64,000 nt of DNA from contig NZ_CP065592.1 in assembly GCF_016025255.1 (NCBI RefSeq), positions 1,097,122 to 1,161,121 on the forward strand, in the 5' to 3' direction. Position numbers and translations under genes: made by a program. The stretch's first letter is position 1; every line of letters starts with the position of its first letter. The notes beneath the pieces were generated by a model. The model worked only from the letters and a program-made list of their open reading frames with translations, had not been told where the DNA came from and did no database searches. This DNA is from Sphingosinicella flava (GTDB lineage Bacteria > Pseudomonadota > Alphaproteobacteria > Sphingomonadales > Sphingomonadaceae). This document shows positions 1 through 8,473 of this stretch, piece by piece.

Positions 1-37
1 TTCGCGCCAGCCCCTCCGTCAGCGCTGCGCGCTGCCA

Positions 38-56
38 CCTCCCCGTTCCGGGGAGG
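38..56. repeat. REP-type palindrome upstream of the GST gene
   Basis: CCTCCCC and GGGGAGG arms surround a 5-base loop. The preceding bases (8-36, rich in gcgctgcgcgctg) look like the rest of a longer intergenic repeat. It lies just before the GST gene and probably forms a hairpin in any transcript entering from the left. It is related in style to the C/G-rich palindromes later in the window. Confidence 0.5.
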
Positions 57-99
57 ATTTCAATGTGCTAAGCTTCCTGCAAAACAGGGAGAGCCATTC

Positions 100-732
100 A
101 TGACCAACCTTACCCTCTACACAAACCCCATGTCGCGCGGGCGGATCGCCCGCTGGATGATGGAAGAAATCGGCGAGCCCTATGAAACCGTCATCCTCGA
201 CTTCGGCACGACGATGAAGGGCGAAGAGTATCTTGCCGTCAATCCGATGGGGAAGGTGCCCGCCATCAAGCATGGCGATGTGGTCGTGACCGAAGCCGCC
301 GCCATCTGCGCTTATCTTGCCGACGCTTTCCCGGAAAAGAATCTTGCGCCGCCGCCAGGGGATCCACGCCGGGGGCCCTATTATCGCTGGCTGTTCTTCG
401 CGGCGGGGCCGGTGGAAACAGCCGTTACCGCTAAGGCGCTGGGCCTCCTCGCTCCCGCCGACAAAAGCGGCATGGCGGGCTATGGCAGCTATGAAGCGAC
501 GATCGACGCGCTCGAATATGCCGTGTCGCAAAGCGACTATATCTGCGGCGACCAGTTCACCGCCGCCGATCTCTATGTCGGCGCGCAGATTGGCTGGGGC
601 ACGATGTTCGGCACCATCGAAAAGCGTCCGGCCTTCATGGACTATCTCGCCCGCATCCAGTCGCGCCCGGCCGCCAAGCGCGCGAACGAGCTGGACGACG
701 CGCTCATCCCGAAGCAGCAGGGGCAAGGCTGA
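100..732 (+). CDS. Glutathione S-transferase family protein
   Basis: A 210-residue cytosolic GST. The N-terminal thioredoxin-like half starts with a TLYTNPMSRGR stretch in which the Ser is the likely glutathione-activating residue. It carries the conserved NPMGKVPAI cis-Pro region and the TEAAAICAYLAD helix. The all-alpha C-terminal half follows, with a FTAADLYVG motif matching the family's N-capping box. Length is typical. The ATG follows a GGGAGAG ribosome-binding site. The substrate is not predictable. The dienelactone hydrolase gene follows 20 bases downstream on the same strand, so the two may be co-transcribed. Confidence 0.9.
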   Translation: MTNLTLYTNPMSRGRIARWMMEEIGEPYETVILDFGTTMKGEEYLAVNPMGKVPAIKHGDVVVTEAAAICAYLADAFPEKNLAPPPGDPRRGPYYRWLFFAAGPVETAVTAKALGLLAPADKSGMAGYGSYEATIDALEYAVSQSDYICGDQFTAADLYVGAQIGWGTMFGTIEKRPAFMDYLARIQSRPAAKRANELDDALIPKQQGQG

Positions 733-752
733 AAGACCGAGGAGGCCGGAAC

Positions 753-1631
753 ATGGCAGAGAGCATTAAATCGCGCGCCATCGCGCTTTACGATCGGTTC
801 ACGCATGAAGGCATGGATCGCCGCGATTTCATGGGTGAGATGACGAAGCTCGCCGGAAGCGTGGCGGCCGCCAACGCGCTGATCGCCGCGATCGCCGCCA
901 GCCCTGCCGCTGCTGCGATCGTGCCTGCCGACGATCCCCGTCTTATCACCAAGCGCGGACCGCTGGGAAAGGAGGAGGGCGCCCTCAAAGGCTATATCGC
1001 GGTGCCGCGCGCGGCGACAGGCAAGAAGATCGGCTCCGTCATTGTCATCCACGAAAATCGCGGTCTCAACGCGCATATCGAGGATGTCGCGCGCCGCGTG
1101 GCATTGGCGGGTTTCTTTGCCGTCGCGCCGGATTTTCTGACGCCGCTCGGCGGCACGCCGGCGAACGAGGATCAGGCCCGTGAGATGATCGGCAAGCTAA
1201 ATCTTGGCGTCAGCGTTGCAAGCGCGGTGACACTCTCGGAAAGGCTCCGGCGCCTCAGGCACAGCAATGGCAAGGTCGGCGCGATAGGCTTCTGCTGGGG
1301 CGGTGCTTTCGTGAACCGCTTGGCGACCGCCGCAGGGGATAAGCTGGACGCCGGTGTGTCCTTCTATGGCTCCGCTCCGGACCCGTCCGAAGCATCGAAG
1401 GTCCGCGCCCCCCTCCTCCTCCTCCTCGCGGAACTCGATCAGCGCGTGAACGCGACGGCGCTGCCTTGGGCCGAGGCGCTTCGCAAAAGCAGCCATAGCG
1501 TCACTAGCATCATTTATCCGGGGGTGAATCACGCCTTCCACAACGACACGTCGGCTGAACGGTATAACAAGGAGGCGGCGGAAAGGGCTTGGCAAACGAC
1601 GGTGGAGTTCTTCCGGACGCAGCTGCGCTGA
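753..1631 (+). CDS. Dienelactone hydrolase family protein with twin-arginine-like N-terminus
   Basis: A 292-residue alpha/beta hydrolase. Residues about 20-55 contain RRDFMGE followed by an Ala-rich hydrophobic stretch, resembling the twin-arginine signal seen on many bacterial DLH paralogues, so export is plausible. The mature part has a cysteine nucleophile elbow (GFCWGG), an acid in the AELDQRVN loop and a histidine in GVNHAFHN, which complete the Cys-Asp-His triad of the DLH family. The SD is GAGGAGG. These enzymes hydrolyse carboxymethylenebutenolides or related esters; the real substrate is unknown. Confidence 0.88.
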   Translation: MAESIKSRAIALYDRFTHEGMDRRDFMGEMTKLAGSVAAANALIAAIAASPAAAAIVPADDPRLITKRGPLGKEEGALKGYIAVPRAATGKKIGSVIVIHENRGLNAHIEDVARRVALAGFFAVAPDFLTPLGGTPANEDQAREMIGKLNLGVSVASAVTLSERLRRLRHSNGKVGAIGFCWGGAFVNRLATAAGDKLDAGVSFYGSAPDPSEASKVRAPLLLLLAELDQRVNATALPWAEALRKSSHSVTSIIYPGVNHAFHNDTSAERYNKEAAERAWQTTVEFFRTQLR

Positions 1632-1641
1632 CAGCCAAGTT

Positions 1642-2484
1642 CTAAAAGGCGCTCCAGCCGGCAGCTATGGGCCGAAGTTCCGCTGGCAGGGCGTCAACGT
1701 TGTCAAAGCCTGGGAAGCCAGCAAGCCGGGTAACAAGTCTTAATTCGTCGACAAACCATTTGCCGTCAGGGAGACGGAAATCTGCGCTTGAATCTGGGAG
1801 CAGCACATCGATTACGCTCCCACTGTATCCGCCTTTCGTGTCGGCATCCGGACCTAGAATGTAGCCCACTTTCCCAGCTTCCCCCTCATCCTCGAACACA
1901 TCTGCAAGCTCGTCGGGAGGATTGATCACGAGCGGATTCCACACAGAACAGTCACCTTGCCAGCCGTCCATTACACCTACGAAGTCCACACCACCGATTA
2001 CGGTCCAGAAAGAGTGGAGGGACAATGGCACATATCCAGCCTCTTTCTCGAAACGGCTAAGTTGTTCCAGCGACTTTGTGTCTGGCGCGAAGAAGACCTG
2101 ATGATCGTTCGTAAAGTCGGCGAGGGGATAGGCAGATGGACCCGGCACGCCTAGGCCAAATTGCTTTAAAATCAAGTTGCTTACTGACGAAGCCATAGCT
2201 TCTGCAGGTCCGTTCACGTCGAAAGCAAAGCTTCCGCCCGGAGCTTGAAATTTCACCACCGGTTCTCGAGTATTACCGACCAGATCCCAACCGAAGCGAT
2301 AGCCACTTTCTCGCAGCCCCTGCTCGATGCGCACAAGATTTTGGTACACACGTTCCATAGTGATCTGGGCAACCGATCTTGCATCTTCGATGAATGCCTT
2401 GTCGCGGACACCTTCTTGCAGTGCCCGAAGCTCGTGCCAAACGGCTATATGATCGCCGCCGATATACCGCGAATAATAAGACAT
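1642..2484 (-). CDS. Hypothetical protein, 280 aa
   Basis: I do not recognise this protein. It is soluble-looking, acidic and rich in aromatic residues, with no signal peptide or membrane segment. A C-terminal region reads like a structured domain (KWFVDELRLVTRLAGFPGF). Base composition looks less GC-rich than its neighbours, and the gene is convergent with the DLH gene, 10 bases apart, so it may have arrived by transfer. It resembles proteins annotated only as hypothetical in scattered proteobacteria. The ATG is followed by a good reading frame, but no strong SD is visible. Confidence 0.65.
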   Translation of the reverse strand: MSYYSRYIGGDHIAVWHELRALQEGVRDKAFIEDARSVAQITMERVYQNLVRIEQGLRESGYRFGWDLVGNTREPVVKFQAPGGSFAFDVNGPAEAMASSVSNLILKQFGLGVPGPSAYPLADFTNDHQVFFAPDTKSLEQLSRFEKEAGYVPLSLHSFWTVIGGVDFVGVMDGWQGDCSVWNPLVINPPDELADVFEDEGEAGKVGYILGPDADTKGGYSGSVIDVLLPDSSADFRLPDGKWFVDELRLVTRLAGFPGFDNVDALPAELRPIAAGWSAF

Positions 2485-2538
2485 AGTCCCCCTGGGGCTT
2501 TCTCGCGCTTAAAGCTTTAAACTTATTTACCTGAATTG

Positions 2539-2569
2539 AAAAAGGCCCAGCGTTTCCGCTGAGCCTTTT
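2539..2569 (-). terminator. Rho-independent terminator of the Bax-inhibitor-1 gene
   Basis: On the minus strand a 9-bp stem (GGCTCAGCG with CGCTGGGCC, one G-U pair) closes a GAAA tetraloop and is followed by five T. It begins 25 bases after the stop codon of the gene ending at 2594. The + strand copy also ends in TTTT, so it may work in both directions. Confidence 0.8.
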
Positions 2570-2593
2570 CTTTTCCGGACATTAGCAACTGTA

Positions 2594-3328
2594 CTATTCG
2601 CGGTTGCCCATGAAGTTGAGCAGGAACGTGAACATGTTCACGAAGTCGAGATACAGGCTCAAAGCGCCCATGATGGCGGTCTTGCCGAGCATGTCGGAAC
2701 CCTGCACGTAATAATACATGCTCTTGATCCGCTGCGTATCGTAGGCGGTAAGGCCGGCGAAGAGCAGCACGCCGATGAAGCTGATCGCCATCTGGAACGC
2801 CGTCGACTGGACGAAGATGTTGATCAGCATCGCGATCAAGAGGCCGAACAGGCCCATGACGAGGAAGGTGCCGAAACCCGACAGATCCTTCTTCGTGGTG
2901 TAGCCCCAGAGGCTGAGGCTCGCGAAGGCCGCGGCCGTCGCGAAGAAAGTCGTCGCGATCGACTGCCCGGTGAAAACCAGGAAGATCGACGAGAGCGACA
3001 GGCCCATCACCACCGCGAAAGCCCAGAACAGGGCCTGCGCGGTTCCGGTCGACAAACGGTTGATGCCGAAGCTCAGCACCATCACGAAAGCCAGCGGCGC
3101 GAACATGATAAGGTAGCGCAAGACGCCACCGTTGATCAGGATGTTACGCCCGAACTCCGAATTGGCGAACAGCAAAGCAACGATGCCGGTCAGCAGCACG
3201 CCGGACGTCATGTAATTGTAGACAGAAAGCATGTAGGATCGCAGGCCCGCGTCCTGGGCCACGCTCTCCCTGCCGAGCGTGCCCGGCTGCGGCGACGCGG
3301 TCGCACGCGGGTCAGACCAATTTGCCAT
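2594..3328 (-). CDS. Bax inhibitor-1/YccA family membrane protein
   Basis: A 244-residue inner-membrane protein of the BI-1 (UPF0005, TMBIM) family. After a short polar N-terminus with an RESVAQDAGLRSYML stretch, there are about seven hydrophobic segments. The family signature near the C-terminus (GLTAYDTQRIK) carries the conserved Asp used by bacterial homologues for pH-sensitive calcium leak. The frame stays open upstream, but the start at MANWSDPR is supported by a GGAGAG SD and by family length. It is followed by a strong terminator and appears monocistronic. Confidence 0.92.
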   Translation of the reverse strand: MANWSDPRATASPQPGTLGRESVAQDAGLRSYMLSVYNYMTSGVLLTGIVALLFANSEFGRNILINGGVLRYLIMFAPLAFVMVLSFGINRLSTGTAQALFWAFAVVMGLSLSSIFLVFTGQSIATTFFATAAAFASLSLWGYTTKKDLSGFGTFLVMGLFGLLIAMLINIFVQSTAFQMAISFIGVLLFAGLTAYDTQRIKSMYYYVQGSDMLGKTAIMGALSLYLDFVNMFTFLLNFMGNRE

Positions 3329-3451
3329 CTTCGATATCTCTCCTTCAAGGCGAAAGGCGCCGTTGGACGCAATATCGTGGGGATTCGCTCCGCTTTCAAG
3401 GAAAACCGGACAAGGCGGCGCGTTCATAAAGTATCGTTGAAGGATTCGCCG

Positions 3452-3985
3452 ATGCCTAGGCTGTTCGTCGCCATTCGCCCGCCCGCATTCGTGCGTGAAC
3501 GGCTGCTCTCGATCATGGACGGCATATCGGCTGCGCGTTGGCAGAGCGAGGATCAGTTCCATTTAACGCTCCGCTTCATCGGCGAGGCCGATCGCCGCGT
3601 CGCAAACGATGTTCACACCGCGCTTCAGGGCGTTCGCCATCCGCCGTTCGAGATCGCCCTCCACGGCTTGGGTACTTTCGAGCGTCGCGGGACGCCGGCC
3701 GCGCTCTGGGCGGGTGTGACACAGCATCAGCCCCTTCGCGAATTGCACAAGAAGGTCGATCAGGCCTGCCAGCGCGCCGGGCTGCCGCCCGAGCGCCGCG
3801 CCTATCTCCCGCATGTCACACTGGCCCGCCTCAACCGCGCCTCAGGTCCGGTCGCGCCGGTGATTGAGGGGATGGGAGGCTTCACAACGGCGCCATTCGC
3901 CGTCGACGTCTTCCATCTTTACGAAAGCATTCTTTCGTCCGGCGGCAGCCATTACGTGATTATCGAAACTTACCGGCTGAAATGA
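3452..3985 (+). CDS. thpR: RNA 2',3'-cyclic phosphodiesterase (2'-5' RNA ligase family)
   Basis: A 177-residue 2H-phosphoesterase. Both catalytic HxTx motifs are present: HLTL at residues 37-40 and HVTL at 121-124. The LFVAIRPP start is typical of the family. The enzyme opens 2',3'-cyclic phosphates and can join tRNA halves in vitro. The start at MPRLFV is preferred over a longer frame because it matches the family N-terminus and has an AAGGA SD. It is divergent from the BI-1 gene and convergent with the phosphatase gene downstream. Confidence 0.92.
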   Translation: MPRLFVAIRPPAFVRERLLSIMDGISAARWQSEDQFHLTLRFIGEADRRVANDVHTALQGVRHPPFEIALHGLGTFERRGTPAALWAGVTQHQPLRELHKKVDQACQRAGLPPERRAYLPHVTLARLNRASGPVAPVIEGMGGFTTAPFAVDVFHLYESILSSGGSHYVIIETYRLK

Positions 3986-3995
3986 CGGGGGCTGG

Positions 3996-4472
3996 TCAAG
4001 CGCCAAGTGCGATTTTCCGGGCCAGCGCCCTCGCGCCGTCCACCACCTCGGCCCAGGTTGTGTCGAAACCGCTATCGTCGCCATAATAAGGATCGGCTAC
4101 CGCTTCCCCTCTGCGACCCTCGACATGGTCGAGCAGCAGACTGACCGTCGCCGTCGCATCTTCCGGCGCCAGCGCCTGCAGGTCGGCAAGATTCTGGGTA
4201 TCGAGCGCGACGATGTGGTCGAATTCGTGAAAATCGCGAGGCCGCACCTGACGAGCGCGAAGGCCGGTAATATCCACTCCGTTCCGCGCCGCCACCGCGA
4301 CCGCGCGGCGATCGGGCGGGTGGCCGATATGCCAGTCGCCGGTCCCGGCGGAATCGATGTGGACGTTCAACCCGATCCGTGCCGCCTCTTCTCGGAAAGC
4401 GGCCTCGGCCAGCGGCGAGCGGCAAATATTCCCCAGGCAAACGAACAGGATGGCGGGCTTCATTGACATCAT
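3996..4472 (-). CDS. Low molecular weight protein-tyrosine phosphatase
   Basis: A 158-residue cytosolic phosphatase with the P-loop VCLGNICRS near the N-terminus (nucleophile Cys12, Arg18) and the general-acid loop DPYY (Asp127). Length and order match the LMW-PTP family. These enzymes remove phosphate from tyrosine or act in exopolysaccharide control. A UDP-glucose dehydrogenase lies two genes upstream on the same strand, which would suit the latter role but does not prove it. Two adjacent ATG codons make the exact start uncertain by one residue. Confidence 0.93.
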   Translation of the reverse strand: MMSMKPAILFVCLGNICRSPLAEAAFREEAARIGLNVHIDSAGTGDWHIGHPPDRRAVAVAARNGVDITGLRARQVRPRDFHEFDHIVALDTQNLADLQALAPEDATATVSLLLDHVEGRRGEAVADPYYGDDSGFDTTWAEVVDGARALARKIALGA

Positions 4473-4567
4473 ACTCCAATGCTTGCCGCCATGGACTAGC
4501 TCTCCTCAACAGGCGCTGCAATTGAAGAGGAGCCGCTGTTTAGCCCTCGGCAGCGAGCAGCGGGAGC

Positions 4568-5092
4568 TTAGCCCAATATCCCGCAGGCAATCCGCCCGCC
4601 GCTATTGCCGGATGGATCCGTGCGATAATCATCGGGTTGCGCATGAACGACCAGCGCCGCCCCATCCCGATCGAGCAGGGCGCCAAGCGAAGCCGTTGGG
4701 ATTGTATATTCCAGCGTGCCGCGCCCATCCGTGCCGGTGATCAGATTGGGCAGATCGCCAAGGTGAAGGCCGGCGGGATTATCCTTGCCGTGCCGATGAT
4801 TGGTCGGATTCCAATGCGCGCCTGCGCTTTCGAAACCGGGCGGCGTGCAAAGACCGGTCTGATGAAGATGTGCGCCATGCGCTCCATTCGCAATGCCCGT
4901 CGCATCGATCGTGACGCGCAAGCTGTCGCCGACCTGTTCGACGGCCGCCGTCCCTACCTGACGCCCATCCCTATCCAGGAGGTTCGCACGCACGAGACTT
5001 GGTGCGGGAACTGGAGAGGGCTCCGGCTCATAAGTCGCACATCCACCTAGTACGAGCGTCAAAATCGAGGCAAGGGCCAAAGCACGCTGCAT
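4568..5092 (-). CDS. sodC: Cu/Zn superoxide dismutase, lipoprotein
   Basis: A 174-residue secreted SOD. Residues 1-18 form a lipoprotein signal with an LVLGGC lipobox (Cys18). Copper and zinc ligands are visible: H75 and H77 in AHLH, H93 in GAHWNP, a downstream HRHG pair and D113 in LGDLPN. A disulfide pair probably joins C82 to the Cys in GGRIACG. It dismutates periplasmic superoxide. The lipid anchor should place it at the envelope. It is transcribed in the same direction as ugd, with a 71-base gap. Confidence 0.93.
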   Translation of the reverse strand: MQRALALASILTLVLGGCATYEPEPSPVPAPSLVRANLLDRDGRQVGTAAVEQVGDSLRVTIDATGIANGAHGAHLHQTGLCTPPGFESAGAHWNPTNHRHGKDNPAGLHLGDLPNLITGTDGRGTLEYTIPTASLGALLDRDGAALVVHAQPDDYRTDPSGNSGGRIACGILG

Positions 5093-5163
5093 CGTCTCTC
5101 TCCGTGTTCCAATACTGCGAAACGGTCCGGCGGCGAAACGGTTGCAAAGAAAGGCTTATAGTC

Positions 5164-6471
5164 TCACTCAGGCTTTCCAACGCCATGCCATTTGAAGCTG
5201 GCGGCTTCGATTTCCTGGCGCGGGTAGACGTTGCGCAGATCGACGAACACAGGCTGAGCCATGACCTTGGCGAGACGCTTTAAATCGAGGGCCCGGAAGG
5301 CGTCCCACTCGGTAACCAACACTACGGCGTCGGCGCCGGCAGCCGCATCGTAAGGCCCCGCCGCGAACGTGACGCCCTTCATCGCGCTTTTTGCCTGCTC
5401 CATGCCTTCTGGATCGTAGGCGCGCACCTCGGCGCCCGCATCCTGCAGCGCCTGAACGATGGCGATGGACGGCGCGTCGCGCATGTCGTCGGTGTTGGGT
5501 TTGAACGTCAGACCGAGCAGTGCGACCGTTTTGCCCCGCGCCTCGCCGCCAAGCGCCTGAATAACCTTGCGTCCCATTGCCCGCTTGCGCGCATCGTTCA
5601 CTGCGACCACCGCCTCCACGATACGCAGCGGCGTCTGATAATCCTCGGCGGTCTTGAGGAGCGCCAGCGTGTCCTTCGGGAAGCATGAGCCGCCATAGCC
5701 CGGTCCCGCATGCAGGAACTTGTCGCCGATCCTGTTGTCGAGCCCGATCCCGCGCGACACGTCCTGCACGTCCGCGCCGACGACCTCGCACAGATCTGCG
5801 ACCTCGTTGATGAAGGTGATCTTGGTCGCCAGAAAGGCATTCGCCGCATATTTGATGAGCTCGGCCGTCCGGCGGCTGGTGAAGAGAAGCGGCGCCTTGT
5901 TCAGGTAAAGCGGCCGATACACCTCGCGCATGATCGCGCAGGCTTCCTCATCGTCGCTCCCGACGACGATCCGGTCCGGGCGTTTGAAATCCTCTATCGC
6001 CGCGCCTTCGCGCAAGAATTCGGGATTGGAAACGACGAAAGCCTTCCCGTCCGGCCGCGCCTCGCGGATGATGCGTTCCACCTCGTCGCCGGTGCCGACC
6101 GGCACGGTCGACTTGGTCACCACCACCGCCGGTCCGGTGAGCGCAGCGGCGATCTCCTCGGCCGCGCCATAGACATAGCTCAGGTCTGCATGCCCGTCGC
6201 CGCGGCGCGAAGGCGTGCCGACCGCGATGAACACCGCCTCCGCGCCTGCGACGCCTTCCTGCAGGTCTGTAGTGAAAGACAGGCGCCCTGCCCTAACGTT
6301 GCGTTCGACAAGCTGGTCAAGACCAGGTTCGAAGATCGGCATCACGCCTTTGTGAAGGGCGTCGATCTTGGACTGATCCTTGTCCACGCAAATTACGTCA
6401 TGACCGAAATCGGAAAAACAGGCACCCGAAACCAGGCCAACATAACCTGTCCCGATCATCGCGATACGCAT
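5164..6471 (-). CDS. ugd: UDP-glucose 6-dehydrogenase
   Basis: A 435-residue enzyme oxidising UDP-glucose to UDP-glucuronate with two NAD+, feeding capsule, exopolysaccharide or lipid A sugar synthesis. The N-terminal Rossmann fold opens with MIGTGYVGLVSG. The catalytic cysteine lies in GPGYGGSCFPKD, and the C-terminal UDP-binding domain has GLTFKPNTDDMRDAPS. Length is normal for the family and the ATG matches the usual N-terminus. No other polysaccharide genes adjoin it. Confidence 0.95.
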   Translation of the reverse strand: MRIAMIGTGYVGLVSGACFSDFGHDVICVDKDQSKIDALHKGVMPIFEPGLDQLVERNVRAGRLSFTTDLQEGVAGAEAVFIAVGTPSRRGDGHADLSYVYGAAEEIAAALTGPAVVVTKSTVPVGTGDEVERIIREARPDGKAFVVSNPEFLREGAAIEDFKRPDRIVVGSDDEEACAIMREVYRPLYLNKAPLLFTSRRTAELIKYAANAFLATKITFINEVADLCEVVGADVQDVSRGIGLDNRIGDKFLHAGPGYGGSCFPKDTLALLKTAEDYQTPLRIVEAVVAVNDARKRAMGRKVIQALGGEARGKTVALLGLTFKPNTDDMRDAPSIAIVQALQDAGAEVRAYDPEGMEQAKSAMKGVTFAAGPYDAAAGADAVVLVTEWDAFRALDLKRLAKVMAQPVFVDLRNVYPRQEIEAASFKWHGVGKPE

Positions 6472-6594
6472 GCCTATTCCTCACCGATTGACTGCATGGC
6501 TCGATACCAGCCTGGATAGCGGAGCCAAGCCCCAAACAGCATTTCGCCATCTCCTGGCAAAGGTGTCAGTCTATTTCTTCTGTTGGTAGCATGG

Positions 6595-6624
6595 AAAAGG
6601 GGCCGGCCCTGGTGAGCCGACCCC
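6595..6624 (-). terminator. Rho-independent terminator of the OmpA-like gene
   Basis: On the minus strand GGGGTCGGC pairs with GCCGGCCCC around an 8-base loop and runs into TTTT. It lies about 40 bases past the stop codon of the porin gene. A second small hairpin (AATCCCTG and CAGGGATT, 6634-6659) sits between it and the stop codon. Confidence 0.75.
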
Positions 6625-6663
6625 ATCTTTCTCAATCCCTGAGTCAAAGCCCAGGGATTAACC

Positions 6664-7764
6664 TTACATGCCCGAACCCGGACCGAAGGTGATCTGCACG
6701 TTCCGGTTCTGCGGTTCACGCACACCATCGGCCGTGTCGACCAGCGGACGGCTTTCGCCATAGGCTTCGGTCGTCATCTGGCCGTCCGGAATGCCGCGAC
6801 CGGCTAGGTAGGAACGAACATTGTTGGCGCGACGCTGCGACAGACCAACGTTATATTCGTCCGAACCCGACTTGTCCGCGTTACCGGCGAGCATAACCTG
6901 CGCCTGACCCGTCTGCTGCCAAGCGGCAGCGGCGTTGTCGAGGATCGCGGCAGCCTGCGGCGTGATGTCATCCTTGTCCCAATCGAAGAACACGATGAAC
7001 GGACCCTGCTGCACCGGCGGCGGCGGAGGCGGCGGCGGAGGCGGAGGCGGAGGCGGAGGCGGCGGAGGCGGCGGCGGAGGCGGAGGCGGCGGAGCCGGCT
7101 CGGCACCACCGAAGTTGAAGCTCAGGCCGCCGAGCAGGCTGTGCGAACGATGACGGAATTCAAGCTCGTCGCCGCCGGCCGTCACGAGATCGACGTTCGG
7201 CACGTTGAAGAAACGATACTTCAAAGTAACGTCGATATTTTCCGTAACCGCCTGACGAACGCCGGCGATCACCTGCCACGCGAAACCGGTGTCGGAATCG
7301 TCGAGGACCGGATCAAGGTTCGAATAGAAACGAACGTCGTTATGCTTGACGCGCGCGATACCCGCACCGCCGCCAACGAAACCGCTCAGATCGTCATCGC
7401 CGAAATCGGCCATGGCATTGACCATGAAGCTCAGAACGCGTGCGCTGCCGCCGACAGGGCTGATTTCGCCGCCGCCGAGAGCGCCGCTCGTATCAACGAT
7501 GGAGTCGATATCCGCTTTCTTATAGGCTGCTTCAGCTTCGACACGGAACCCGCCAAGATCGTAGCCGACAGTGGCGCCAAGATCGTAACCGGTATCGAAA
7601 TCGATGGTGAAAGCGTCTTCGGTGTCGTCCGCGATGTCGACATCGATGTCTTCGACGATCATCGCACCGCCTTCGACGCCGACATACCACGCACCGTCGC
7701 GCGCGGCGGCCGGGGCCGCAATGGCCGTGGACGACAACGCCATGATAATGGCGAGCTTCCGCAT
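6664..7764 (-). CDS. OmpA family outer-membrane protein with polyproline hinge
   Basis: A 366-residue protein with a Sec signal (about 1-21, ending APAAA). An N-terminal 8-strand beta-barrel follows (about 22-220; GGGAGIARVK and FGGAEPAP regions). Next come 26 consecutive prolines encoded by 7015-7092, then a C-terminal OmpA peptidoglycan-binding domain (FFDWDKDDITPQA, GNADKSGSDEYN, LSQRRANNVRSYL). The upstream frame is open, but MRKLAIIMAL has an AAAGGGGA SD and gives a proper signal peptide. It should tether the outer membrane to the wall. Confidence 0.94.
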   Translation of the reverse strand: MRKLAIIMALSSTAIAAPAAARDGAWYVGVEGGAMIVEDIDVDIADDTEDAFTIDFDTGYDLGATVGYDLGGFRVEAEAAYKKADIDSIVDTSGALGGGEISPVGGSARVLSFMVNAMADFGDDDLSGFVGGGAGIARVKHNDVRFYSNLDPVLDDSDTGFAWQVIAGVRQAVTENIDVTLKYRFFNVPNVDLVTAGGDELEFRHRSHSLLGGLSFNFGGAEPAPPPPPPPPPPPPPPPPPPPPPPPPPPVQQGPFIVFFDWDKDDITPQAAAILDNAAAAWQQTGQAQVMLAGNADKSGSDEYNVGLSQRRANNVRSYLAGRGIPDGQMTTEAYGESRPLVDTADGVREPQNRNVQITFGPGSGM

Positions 7765-7966
7765 AAATATTCCCCTTTCTTCTGCGTTCCGAACAAGGAA
7801 CGACGAGAACCAATTAAAGTAAGCGAGGTTTCGGCGCAAGCGCACTTGTCCCACTACTGTTGCCAAAAAGCTGCATTTCACGCGACTGGCAGGATGCGGC
7901 CTTTCGACAGACGAGCCCTCAAACGTAGCTTTGGAGCTTAGGTTTCATTCCGGAGCTAAAATTTTT

Positions 7967-8464
7967 TCAAGCGATGAGTCCGTGTGACATAAGAGCCGCA
8001 CGGATGGCGGCAATGGCCTGCCTGGCCTCAGCATCGACTATGCCACCGCCCGCAGGACTTTCAATCGGCGGCAACCTGGCTCCAACAACTTGATTTCCAT
8101 CGACAATGAGTTTGGAAACTCTCCATTCTCCGCTGCTCCAGGCGGTTCCGTTCCAATGCCGGAATAGCGAACGTGACTTATCCCAGACCGCCATGCCCTG
8201 CGCCGGCATTGCAAAACGCCATCCGCCGGATGTCCAGCATGCAACGGCATGTTCCATACCGCTCCAGGCACCTGCGGCAGAGGGCGCAACGATCCAGCTC
8301 CGACCAATGCCGGGTGCCGAAGGTGGTGACGAAAGAGCATCCCCTTCAATCGCGGCGCAGAGCATCATATCGATCTGCGCCAGCGCCTCGTTATGGAAAA
8401 ATTCCTTTTGCGCTTGGCCGGGAACAAGGAAAGGCAGGTTTAGTCGCGCGCTTTTCTCAGTCAT
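7967..8464 (-). CDS. DUF2793 family protein at the end of the GTA cluster
   Basis: A 165-residue protein beginning SARLNLPFLVPGQAQKEFFHNEAL, the N-terminal motif of the DUF2793 family. That family is commonly attached to alphaproteobacterial GTA or phage tails. Trp-rich segments follow (WSGMEHAVACWTSGGWRF). It sits 10 bases after gp15 in the same orientation and is the last gene of the run, so a tail-fibre or receptor-contact role is plausible (inference). The C-terminus ends with a short helix (ARQAIAAIRAALMSHGLIA). Confidence 0.8.
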   Translation of the reverse strand: MTEKSARLNLPFLVPGQAQKEFFHNEALAQIDMMLCAAIEGDALSSPPSAPGIGRSWIVAPSAAGAWSGMEHAVACWTSGGWRFAMPAQGMAVWDKSRSLFRHWNGTAWSSGEWRVSKLIVDGNQVVGARLPPIESPAGGGIVDAEARQAIAAIRAALMSHGLIA

Positions 8465-8473
8465 GCTGTTTCC

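Noticed and set aside
6935-7153. Poly-glycine small protein on the + strand
   Set aside because: It is the antisense reading of the polyproline codons of the OmpA-like gene.
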